DNA of 64,000 nt from Nothopassalora personata (lineage: Eukaryota; Ascomycota; Dothideomycetes; Mycosphaerellales; Mycosphaerellaceae), in NCBI GenBank assembly GCA_033816765.1, contig CM066291.1, positions 1,922,001 through 1,986,000 on the forward strand. The letters run 5' to 3'. Positions 46,391 through 56,100 of the stretch are shown one piece after another. The notes beneath the pieces are model-generated. The model had not been told where the DNA came from. It made no database searches and saw only the letters and a program-made list of their open reading frames with translations. Both the position numbers and the translations under genes were made by a program. Position 1 is the stretch's first letter. The number at the start of each line of letters is the position of its first letter.

Positions 46391-46476
46391 CCTTTGAAAC
46401 TTGGGGAAGTTAGGAAACGAAGGAGGGGCATTGATTATATAAGACAACGACACGTGATCAATAGGGACATTGATCC

Positions 46477-46492
46477 TAGAGGAGGGAGGTGG
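46477..46492 (+). promoter_or_regulatory. Polypurine tract of element D
   Basis: TAGAGGAGGGAGGTGG directly before the 3' LTR. Confidence 0.8.
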
Positions 46493-46827
46493 TGTTACGG
46501 ACACGTCCATTCGCTACGAACAACAAGGGCTCATGCAGGCTGCGAGGCAGCAGGACTGAGGGTGGACGACTCAGATCGAGACTGAGGCTGAACGACTCAG
46601 ATCGAGACTGAGGCTGAGCGACTCAGATCAGTCACGCCAAGACATGGCACTATATAGACGACGCTTCTTTACGAGTAGATAGGAGCCTCGTGCTCAACTC
46701 AAATCAACACTCTTGTGTTAAGTTGCAACCTTGTAGTGAACTCTCGTTCACACTACTTTAGAGACATATCGAGGATCGACACTTCCTAGGCCACCCACGT
46801 GACGAGGGACAAGGCCCAACCGCAACA
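46493..46827 (+). repeat. 3' LTR of element D (335 bp)
   Basis: I see no difference from the 5' LTR by eye. Followed by target-site CCTTA and the rest of copia-2. Confidence 0.95.
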
Positions 46828-49800
46828 CCTTATAGGACTTTAGAATTAGGATCTCTTACTTATATATAATAACTTCTATAGTTGCTATAAAGGCTATCTC
46901 CTTAACTTCTTCTAGGAATTCACTATCCTATAGTACTAAATCATCCACTAATTGCATAGCTATAAAGAAAGCTTAGTATTAAGTAGCAAGGTTCTCTAAG
47001 AGGTCTATTGCTTCTCCTACTTTAGTAGCTAGTTTAGGTATAGGGACTATAGATCTTAGGGCTTTCTATTTCTATTTATAGCCCTTAACATTATAGTTAG
47101 CCCTCCTCTTACTAAGGGATAATCTAAGAGTAGTTACTTGTGTCCTAGTGACATTCTTTTCCTAGAGATCTAGTAAGCTTATCTTAATTAGCTTATCGAT
47201 TTTCTGAAATTCCCCTACATTCTTTAGAGGCTAGGGAAGTTATATAAACAGCTTTCTTAGCTAGGCTGTTACTAGGCTGCTCTGCTAAATAATTGAATAG
47301 TGAATAGGTTGCTCTAAGGATATGTCCTTCCTTAGCCTCCCTAAGGGTCTCCTAGCTAGTGCATTGCTTAATAGATTCAATTTTGTAACATTAAGATCTA
47401 TATTACCTCTAGGTTAGTCCTTAAAGAAGTCTACATGTATGTGTTGTTTAACAGCTTTTATGTCTAGTTCCTAAAAGAGCTAGGCCTTAGCTATGTTTTT
47501 AACGTATCTAACAAATACTGCTTCTTTGCCTCTATTTATTAGTTTATTACTTCTTGCCTATTAAGGCTAGGATCTTGTATCTATGTAGATAATAGCTTTG
47601 CATCCCTAAACCTTTAAATAGTTAATAGTTAGCTTAATACTATTAAAGGCTTTATCTAGTGAAACCTTAAACCTATTATAGTCTAGACTATTTAGTAGTT
47701 TATTCCTTATGTAGGTTTAGGCTTCTAGTACTTTAGGCTAGAATTTAATTAGCATCTTAGCCTCTTTAAGCATTGCCCTTATAGAGTCTTCTAAGGTTTG
47801 TATTAACCTTTTAACTAGTCCATTTTAGAGCGAGTTGTATACCTTAGTATGCTCTAGCCTAATTCCTAAATCCTTCTCCTACTGCTTAACTAATGTAATA
47901 AGTTCCCTTACATTATTAAGCCTAACTGCTTTCAACTGTGCTAATGATTTCCTCTCTGCCTTAATCTTCTAGTTCTAGAGAGCAAATAGAGCATCTTCTC
48001 TTTTCTTAAGAGGATAGGTCTACTTTTTTCTAGAGAAGTTGTTAACAATCTTAAGCTAGTATTTAAACCCTAGCCTTAATGTTAGCAGTAGACTATATAT
48101 GTCAATAGATATAAGGGCAAGTCTTTTAGGTCTTCTCTTAGTAACTTTATCTTTGTACTTCTTTATCTTTACTATTGAACATACTCTACACTAGTAGAAG
48201 CTATCCCTAGGAATAGGAATAGGTTCTTTTAAGTCTATTACCTTATAAAGATTCTAGAGCAAGTTCTTCCTAAAGTGTGTAAATCTTCTATACTAAAGCT
48301 CCTACTGTTTTAGGTTAGTCTCTAATTTAGCAGTTATAAAGGCATTCTCTATTAGTGGTGCACATAATAAGTAATATGTCCTTTCTTATAGTAGAGGAGA
48401 AATCTTATTAATAAATGGAACCCCCCTAAGGAGCCTTATCTAGACAACAGTTTAGCTAGAGGGGGATATAAGAGAAAATAAAGGAGGTTAAACACTAAAC
48501 TGCTTGCTAAACTAGTTCTAAGAAACTAGGTTTACCCCTAGCTTAGGTATAAGTAGAACATCTTCTAAAACAACTTTCCTACTAGATCTCCTACTTATCT
48601 CTATAGACCTAATATAAGTAGCTAACAAATGCCTACCTCCCACTTTGATCTATTTCTTCTTTGTTAAGGGAGTTATAGATCTAAAGAGGCAGTTCTAGTT
48701 AGTTATATAGGATAAAGCACAAGAATTAAGTAACTACTCTAATAAGGGGAACTTGCCTTAGACTTCTATAGTTAAGTAAGCCACTTTATTATACTTATTA
48801 TTATTAGACATTGTCTTCTAGGATAAGTTGCATAAGTTAGGTAGCTCTTAGGTAGAGAAACCTTTCCTAGTCTTCCTTGTTTTAGAGGAAGGAGACTAGG
48901 CCTAGTTCTTCTAGAGTAACAGCATGTTAGAGCTAAGTTTCTTCACTATTTTCTTAAGTTCCTCTATAGAGGACTTCTCTCTTAGTGTTCTTCTTAAAGA
49001 TAGTAGTAGAGATCTTCTCTTCTTAACATGTGTTACATTCTAGGAGGATAGTGCTTAGGAATAAGATCTAAGGACCTTCTTTACCTTAGAGAGACTAGGG
49101 CAGTCCTTAATAAGATAGTCCTTCTTATAGAGAAGGTAGGAAAGTGATCTTACCTAACCTAAGGGCCTAACCTAGGTGGCTACTATACTATACTTAGCCT
49201 TAGAGGGATTTAATCTAGCCTCTTAAGCCTTAAGGATCTTTAAGGTCCTTTTATAATCCATCTTTGGCTAAGCTATAATAGTATCCCTAGCTACATAGTA
49301 GTTAGGTAGCAGTGAGCTTAAAAGCTAGGTTATTCTTATATTAGCTTTCCTATAGTGCTGGCCCTCTAGGTTAACATTAGCAATCCTCCTTCTAAGAGAC
49401 ACTAGGTGTGCCTATACAGATCTAATAGTGAACTCTTTACTTATCTCAAAGTTCACAAACTGTTTTATAAGCTTATGTGTATAGGTTAGTAACACCTAGC
49501 TATACTTGTTCTAGAGATGCACCTATATTTTAGTAGCTTTTCTAGATTCGTAAGAGCCCTTAAGCTTAAATTTATCTTCTTCTATAACCCTACTTAGGAT
49601 ACTAAAGTTGTAAGCTGCATTTTATTTTGTCTATGTTAGTGCATTAAGAATCTCTTTAATCTTAGTCTCTTCCTAGAGTTTTAGGTTCTTGCCCTTAATG
49701 TTGTTAAATGACACTTCTAATAGGTTATTAATTGCAAAGAATGCTAACTAGCTCTCTATCTTATATCTCTAAAGGTTGAACTATCTCTTCTAGTTGTCTC

Positions 49801-50302
49801 TCCTAAGAATTGGGATTTTAGTTCCCCTCTCTTCTCCTTTCTCTTAGTGTAAATCTATAATGAATTGAATGTAATAAAATAAGGTGTATATGCTTTAAAG
49901 TCGTAGCTCACGTCCTACTAAGGCTTTTAGTGTAGAATAGTAAGGTTCGTAGGTATAGATACTAAGGCCTACTTAGTAGGGTAAAGAAAGAGCGGTGTAG
50001 TCTCGGAGCTAGGACACAGGTCTGTCTCTCCTAGTAGAGTTCTAAATGACTTACTTAAAGTCCTTCTTAATAGTATCTCGATGCAGTTCTGCCTATAGAG
50101 TGTCTTTAAGGTATTAGCTTATAGTAAGCCGTATAGAGTCCTTTTCTAGATTACCTATTACTTAGTATTAAACTAAGCTCCTTAATAGGACAGATAGGAT
50201 AGACTTCTACTTCCTAGATGTTTTCTGCTATAATAGCAAGGGATACAAGTAACCTGTACTAATATAGGTTGCTCACTCCTATACAAACCCGGGCTTATAA
50301 CC

Positions 50303-50549
50303 TATAAAGTTGAGACCTTACAGGATACGTAGTTAGTAGCGGAGTAGAGTAAGAGATCAATCTTTAACTAGCTAATAGCCACAGGGCATACAGCAATATA
50401 TTAGGAACCAATGCGTTAATTGTATTAGATGTCTATCTAAGCTAAAGGGGAGAGAAGGTGTCTTCCGACAAGCTAAGTTATCGTGGATGCCTTAGGCTAT
50501 TAGATCACAACCTAACTGTTAGCTCCCCTTAAGATGCTACATCTTAATA
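50303..50549 (-). repeat. 5' LTR of copia-2 (247 bp)
   Basis: TATAAAGTTGAGACC to CATCTTAATA, flanked on the right by target-site ATAAC. The tRNA-Met-half primer site is adjacent at 50288-50302. Confidence 0.94.
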
Positions 50550-50554
50550 ATAAC

Positions 50555-50715
50555 TTAATTAGACCTAATAGAAGTTTCTATAGGACTACTAGGAATATTA
50601 TACTACTATATAATAAGTATTTAATAGAGATAGAGGATTTTCTCTAGTTTCAATAATAATAGTAATATAAAATAGACTTTAGGAAAGTCCTTAGTTATAG
50701 TAAAGTCTAGTAAGT
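50555..50715. other. AT-rich spacer between copia-2 and E
   Basis: RIP-like, TA-rich, no readable frame. It is target DNA for both neighbouring insertions. Confidence 0.5.
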
Positions 50716-50720
50716 ATCTA

Positions 50721-50904
50721 TGTCACGGGCAGCCCGCGACCCTTCACTGACGATGCGTCGTCCCGGCGGAACCTCGGACCTTCCGCATCGGGTTAGCGCG
50801 GCTTGGCGATGCTTTATCTATCCGCCGCGCCTCGCGCTCCTCTTTCGTAGCTTCGTAGAACAACAACTATCTCATTCGGACCCTATGGTACGCGCGCCCT
50901 TACA
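50721..50904 (+). repeat. 5' LTR of E (184 bp)
   Basis: TGTCACGGGC to GCGCCCTTACA. Contains GCGCCTCGCGCTCCTCTTT, shared in near-identical form with LTR C, probably part of the promoter. GTAGAACAA (50855-50863) is the predicted self-primer. Confidence 0.97.
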
Positions 50905-50906
50905 GT

Positions 50907-50915
50907 TTGTTCTAC
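50907..50915 (+). promoter_or_regulatory. Self-primer binding site of E
   Basis: TTGTTCTAC, just past the 5' LTR, is the reverse complement of GTAGAACAA inside the LTR. In Tf1/sushi elements the 5' end of the RNA primes its own reverse transcription in this way. The 169 bases between the LTR and gag hold no other feature I recognise. Confidence 0.7.
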
Positions 50916-51073
50916 CTCCCTACCCAGATCGCGGATCCAGGTAAGGGACGCGTAACAACAGGAACAGACTCACAGAACCGCGCACGGCGTAGATACAGAA
51001 CTCGCGACTCGCAACATCGCAACAGAGGCAAACGGATTCAGAACACGGAACACGGTAAGGCACTAAGCAACAG

Positions 51074-53107
51074 ATGCCCAAGGAAACCAACGCACCAAAG
51101 GCCTCAGCAACAGGCCGCGTTGAAGGAAACAACATGACTTCCCAGCAGTCACAGACACAAGGCAAGCGCACCTCTCTTTTCCCCGACCTCTCCAGTTTCG
51201 ACAGTCAGACACAAGGAGACGACACTCGGCGAGTCACAGTTGACACCGGTGTCGCGCTTCAGCAAGAGCTGGACAAGGCATGGAACAAAGCACAAGACAG
51301 GGAGCAGAACGGTGAGCTTGATTTCACAGAACTCTTCGAGCCCAGGGTGGGAGAAGAGGAGGACACACCAGTCTTCATTTCACACGACGAAGCCGAACAC
51401 ATCGCTGCCGCCGACTTCCAGAACATCACCGCCGAAGACCTGGCCACACTGACCAAGGAACACCCGAAGACCGTCCACGATTTCGTGCTACGAGGATTCA
51501 ACACTGCCATCATATCTAGCCAACAACTCGATGTGATGCAACGCGCCAATGCACTTCAGAACAAGCAGTACCGTACGCTGTATGCCGAGTACGATCGCAT
51601 CCACGGGATGCTCAAGACCGAACAGACCGCCCTCGCGAAGATGGCCCAGGACCTTAAGAATAAGAACGCCGACACCCTCAAACTCAAGGCTGTCGAGAAG
51701 AAGTACAAGGATGCGAACGAGCTATGTCAGCAGTTCGCCGATATCACCGACTCGGAGAAGAAGAAGAGCCAGGCATTACAAGCTGAGGTTGATGACCTGA
51801 AGGTCCGTCTGCAAGCAGCAGAGGACCAGGCACGAGGACGTCGTTCGCGCTCGCGCCCACGCTCACGCCCACGATCACCACCACCCCGCGAGACCTCACT
51901 CGAGGTGCTCCAGCGTCGGTACCGTGAGGCGGCAGCAGGAGGAGGTGGCGAAGGAGACGATGATGACGATGGCAATGGAGACAAGGACAGGGATCGCCGT
52001 GGTCGTGACCATGACCGACCACGTCGTGATGAGCGCCAAGGCACACAAGGCACGCAGCGGTCAGGCGGTGGTCGCAGCAACCGCACGCAGCAGACACCTC
52101 TCGTGGACCTGCCGGAGCGTCTCATCAACATCGACCCCACCCTCGACCGCAGCATGAAGATCGGCAAGGGTGTGCCTGACCCAAAGAAGTTCAAGAACGA
52201 TGACGACCCGACTTATGACAGCTGGTACACAAGCATCCTGCTGAAGTTGACAGTCGCGACGTTCCGCACTGAACAGGACGCCCTACGCTTCCTGTATGGA
52301 TGGACGGACGGTGAGGTGCAGAAGACTGTGAAGCCTCGCATCCCCATCCCCGGGCACCAGGCTTTCAACGAGTTCATGACTGGCGAAGAACTGTTGGACT
52401 GGATGACTCGACAGTACGGCGTCCGCAACGAGGCCACCAAGGCTGCAGTGGACATCACTACCTGCAAACAGGCTCAGAAGGAGAACTTCGTCCCATTCTT
52501 CGCACGCTATTCCAAGCTGAGGGCATGGGTTGACTGGAGTGACGAGACCGAGTTGATGCTGTTCCGCACACGCCTCAACAAGCGCTACTACATCAAGACC
52601 TTCGGAGACCGCGAGGTGGACCGACGTCTGAACAGCATGCAGGACGTGATCGAAGAGTGCACTGCACTGGACGAGCAGTTCTACGAGACCGAGCAGCTGT
52701 ACCCTCAAGAGAACAACAACCGCCCACGCGGCAATGGAGGAGGCAACCAGAACGGCAACGGCAACGGCAACCAGAACCAGGGCAACACAGCTGCAGCTGC
52801 AGCCGCTGGTGCTGCCGGCGCCGTCGTTCAGCGCCCACCACAGTACGTAGGCACCAAGAAGAAGGAAGACTTGCCAGCTCACCTTCGGGACCTCCCACCG
52901 CTCAACTATGAGGGTCGCGAGGAATTGAAGAAGCAGGGCAAGTGCTACCGATGCCGCACCGGACCCCACTTATCCAGCAATACCGAGTGCCCGATGTATG
53001 GCTACGACGGCGACTATCGCCCACCGCGCCCGCGTAACAACAACGGAGGCAACACCAACCTCAGTTCCCTGGCCGCCGGGCAGGGAAATGGCGAGGCCAC
53101 TGCCTAA
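51074..53107 (+). CDS. Gag polyprotein of E (677 aa)
   Basis: Intact gag. Residues 1-150 are acidic. Residues 165-250 form a long charged coiled coil (LYAEYDRIHGMLKTEQTALA and onward). Residues 255-350 are an R/S- and R/D-rich basic linker with poly-Gly. The Retrotrans_gag capsid core is at about 360-545 (DPKKFKND, DSWYTSILLKL). An N/G/Q-rich and poly-Ala linker precedes a zinc knuckle near residue 623, CYRCRTGPHLSSNTEC. That knuckle is C-x2-C-x4-H-x6-C, two residues longer than the standard retroviral form. The last codons contain the frameshift heptamer. It forms the virus-like particle and packages RNA. Confidence 0.93.
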   Translation: MPKETNAPKASATGRVEGNNMTSQQSQTQGKRTSLFPDLSSFDSQTQGDDTRRVTVDTGVALQQELDKAWNKAQDREQNGELDFTELFEPRVGEEEDTPVFISHDEAEHIAAADFQNITAEDLATLTKEHPKTVHDFVLRGFNTAIISSQQLDVMQRANALQNKQYRTLYAEYDRIHGMLKTEQTALAKMAQDLKNKNADTLKLKAVEKKYKDANELCQQFADITDSEKKKSQALQAEVDDLKVRLQAAEDQARGRRSRSRPRSRPRSPPPRETSLEVLQRRYREAAAGGGGEGDDDDDGNGDKDRDRRGRDHDRPRRDERQGTQGTQRSGGGRSNRTQQTPLVDLPERLINIDPTLDRSMKIGKGVPDPKKFKNDDDPTYDSWYTSILLKLTVATFRTEQDALRFLYGWTDGEVQKTVKPRIPIPGHQAFNEFMTGEELLDWMTRQYGVRNEATKAAVDITTCKQAQKENFVPFFARYSKLRAWVDWSDETELMLFRTRLNKRYYIKTFGDREVDRRLNSMQDVIEECTALDEQFYETEQLYPQENNNRPRGNGGGNQNGNGNGNQNQGNTAAAAAAGAAGAVVQRPPQYVGTKKKEDLPAHLRDLPPLNYEGREELKKQGKCYRCRTGPHLSSNTECPMYGYDGDYRPPRPRNNNGGNTNLSSLAAGQGNGEATA

Positions 53108-53123
53108 GCGTGGCAGACAGTGG
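53083..53123 (+). promoter_or_regulatory. -1 ribosomal frameshift site of E
   Basis: GGGAAAT (53083-53089) lies in gag phase as G GGA AAT, an exact X XXY YYZ heptamer. After a 7-nt spacer, CCACTG (53097-53102) can pair with CAGTGG (53118-53123), or alternatively CTGCC with GGCAG. Gag stops at 53105-53107. The -1 frame is open from the heptamer into pol. Confidence 0.78.
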
Positions 53124-56100
53124 TCAACCGAACAACCAAGGACAGAAAGAGCATGAGATTGAGAGACACAGAGTGCAAGAGCAAGACACGGATACAGACT
53201 ATGGTGAGGAGCTGAAGATATCGGCCTGCGCATTGGAGCCGCAGCAACCAGATGTACACCCTCACATGGTACTCCCAGTAATGATACAGCATGGGAAGGC
53301 ACGAGGCCTTGTAGACTCTGCTTCCACCTCTCTCTTTCTCGACTGGAAGTTCACACGCAAACACAGAATACCCTTGATACCCCTTGTGCGCAACAAGAAC
53401 CTGACCCTTGGGGATGGTAAGGCTGCTGCACGTCGCATCACGCACGTAGCCCTCGTCGATGTTGATATCGACGGTCATCACGAGCAAATGCTATGCTACA
53501 TAACCGACCTCGAATACGACATCGTCCTGGGCCTGCCGTGGCTGAGCACGCACAACCCAAACATCTTCTGGGAGACCGGTGAAGTGGCACTCAGATCAGA
53601 CTACTGCTTTGGTCACTGTCTTAAGAACAAGACATCGACAACAGTCCAGTCCCTGAACCATCGACACCGACAACGTAAGGAAGCAATGAAATATAGACCA
53701 GAGCCCTTCACCGATGATCGCAGCTTCACGGCAGGAGGGGCAGAAGCAGAACTGAACCTATCCTCGATGGGCCTGTACGACGATGATGAGGAAGTCGAGT
53801 GTATAGGCGTCACGCAGCGCGCCTTCGAGATGTACGCGCACCGACCTGGCGCTGAATGTTTCTACATACTATCTACCGGCAAAGAGGACGAAGAAGGCGA
53901 TGGTGAGATCAAGCTGAGCGCAATGGCAGCTGATGACTTGGATCAGTTCCTGAACAAGGAGTTCAACCATAACCCGAAGGAGAAGCTCCCACCAGAATAC
54001 CATGATCTCGTAGATGCATTCTCAGCGAAAGACCATGAAGGACTTCCTCCTCACAGACCTGGAATCGACCACGAAATTCACATCAAGCCTGATGGGCCCC
54101 AAGAACCGCCATACCGTAAGCCCTACGGACTGGCGCCTCAGGAGAATGAAGCAGTCAAGAAGTGGGTCACCGAACAGGAGCAACAAGGCAAAGTCCGGCC
54201 AGCAGGACAGAAGACGAGCCAATCGCCGGCACCAGTACTGGTAGTCAGAAAGCCAGGCGGTGGACTGCGCGTGTGCATCGACTACCGAGGACTCAATGCG
54301 ATCACTATCAAGAACAGGTACCCTATACCGCTAATCCAAGAGACACTGAACCGCATGCACGGCAAGAGGTACTTCACGAAGCTGGACATCGTCGCAGCCT
54401 TCAACAAGCTTCGCATTGCAGAAGGGCACGAATGGCTTACAGCATTCGCTACACGATATGGGGTGTACGAATGTCTTGTGTTACCATTCGGCCTATGCAA
54501 TGGCCCTGCGTCGTTTCAGTCATACATTAACAGCGTGTTACAAGAACACCTGGATGACTTCGTCTCCGCGTACCTGGACGACGTTTTAATTTTTAGCGAC
54601 ACACTGGAGGAGCACATCGAACATGTGCGCAAGGTACTAGCAAAATTGAGGGATGCCGGACTGACGGTCGACATCGACAAGTGCGAGTTCCACCAGCAGC
54701 GAGTTAAGTACCTGGGACTTATTATCACCCCAGATGGCATCGAAATGGACCCAGAGAAGCTTGAATGTATCCAGTCATGGGAAGCACCTTCCAACCTCAA
54801 GGATGTGCAGGCGTTCCTCGGATTCGCCAACTTTTACAGACGGTTCATCGAGGCCTTCTCACGCCTCGCAGCGCCGCTGACCGAATTGACCAAGTCAAAT
54901 GGACCTAGTAATCACAAGAATCGCAGGGTTGACTGGACACCAGCATGCCAAGCAGCATTTGACGCTCTGAAGGCAGCATTCAGCAAAGCCGGTATGCTCG
55001 CACACTATGTGCCCGGTAGGCAAACAGTAGTCGAAACGGACTCATCAGATTTCGTGAACGCCGGAGTGCTTTCTCAGTACGACGAGGAAGGCGTGCTTCA
55101 CCCTGTAGCATTCTATTCAAAGAAGCTGAGCCCGCAGGAATGCAACTATGAGATTTATGACAAGGAGCTTCTAGCGATTATTAAGGCCTTCGAGGAATGG
55201 CGCCCGGAGTTGGCCTGCGAGGCGGATGATGACACCATCGAACCCGTGAAGGTGTTCACGGATCACAAGAACTTGGAGTACTTTATGACCACTAAGCAGC
55301 TGAATCGGCGCCAGGCACGTTGGGCCGAATTCCTGTCCCAGTTCAACTTCCGTATTGTCTATCGACCAGGTGTCCAAGGCACAAAGCCTGACAGCCTCAC
55401 GAGACGCAGCCAGGACCTTCCGCAGGGGGTGGACGATCCGCGAAATCAGCATCAGCATCAGACGTTGCTGCCGCCTGAGCGATTTCTTAAGATCGACTCG
55501 ATGCGCGCAACTGTCGAAGATGCGGCTGAGGATGTTGCACCTGTTGAGAACACACCTACCGCACCAATTGAGGAAGCCCTGAACCCGGAGGCCACCGAAT
55601 TCATACCGTCCACGCAGACGCAGACAGCATCCGAGACGGAACAGGAAGCCGAACTCGAGTACAGAATGACAATGGCTTATGCCGCGGATGCAGACCTGAA
55701 GTCAGCTATCAGAGCCCTGCAGAAGGGCGAGACCCCAGCACTCCTTCAGAAAGCGAAGGTGCATCCAGTACACTGCAAGGTCGAAGGGGACCTGCTGTAC
55801 GTCCGTAACCAGTATAATGACTGGAGTCTATGGGTGCCAGAGGACCAGAAGCTCCGCACTCGGATAGTCAAGATGAACCATGACACCCCAGCGGCCGGTC
55901 ACCCAGGCAGAGCCCGCACCTACGAGCTCGTTGCACGTGAATTCTACTGGCCTGGTTTGGCTAGATCTGTGCGCAGATACAACGCGAATTGCCGCAGGTG
56001 CCGCACGACGAAATCTGTGCATACCCAGCCACCTGGATTACTGCACCCACTTTCGGTGCCAGAACGACCTTGGCAACACATCGCAGTTGACTTTGTGGTT

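Larger units (their letters stand above)
44416..46827 (+). mobile_element. Gag-only LTR retrotransposon D with antisense zinc-cluster gene
   Basis: 2412-bp element with two 335-bp LTRs that look identical, target-site duplication CCTTA (44411-44415 and 46828-46832), a primer-binding site, a polypurine tract, an intact gag and an intact opposite-strand gene. No protease, RT or integrase exists in it. This is the structure called TR-GAG (non-autonomous LTR element keeping gag) in plants. It is not RIP mutated, so the insertion into RIP-damaged copia-2 is recent. It must use the enzymes of another element to move. Confidence 0.95.
42790..49870 (-). pseudogene. Copia-2 gag-pol polyprotein, split by element D
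   Basis: In minus sense from about 49860: gag (RRDNWKRWFNLW-like start), zinc knuckle near 49125, protease/integrase at about 48900-47300, a linker interrupted by D, then RT. The RT stretch at 43797-44093 is still open for 98 codons (VNNAFIEST, LKSLYRLKQ, TYIDNIL from TYVDDIL). RNase H follows at about 42850-43560. It is RIP mutated, and the YVDD catalytic site now reads YIDN. Non-functional. Confidence 0.85.
42521..50549 (-). mobile_element. Copia-2 (Ty1/copia), minus strand, with nested element D
   Basis: Two 247-bp LTRs (42521-42767, 50303-50549), target-site duplication ATAAC (42516-42520 and 50550-50554). Minus-strand coding. It is almost identical to copia-1; differences are mainly C/T and G/A. 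Element D is inserted in the RT-upstream part at CCTTA. Confidence 0.95.

Noticed and set aside
45905..46397. Plus-strand frames of 88 and 141 codons across the D antisense gene
   Set aside because: The minus-strand frame has the Zn2Cys6 pattern and a homologue in A2; these plus-strand frames have neither.
51727..52969. Long open frames on the minus strand opposite E gag (155 and 228 codons)
   Set aside because: They lie wholly opposite a well-supported gag with strong codon structure, carry no recognisable domain, and have low-complexity composition mirroring the sense repeats. No intron or Zn2Cys6 motif as in the antisense genes accepted above.
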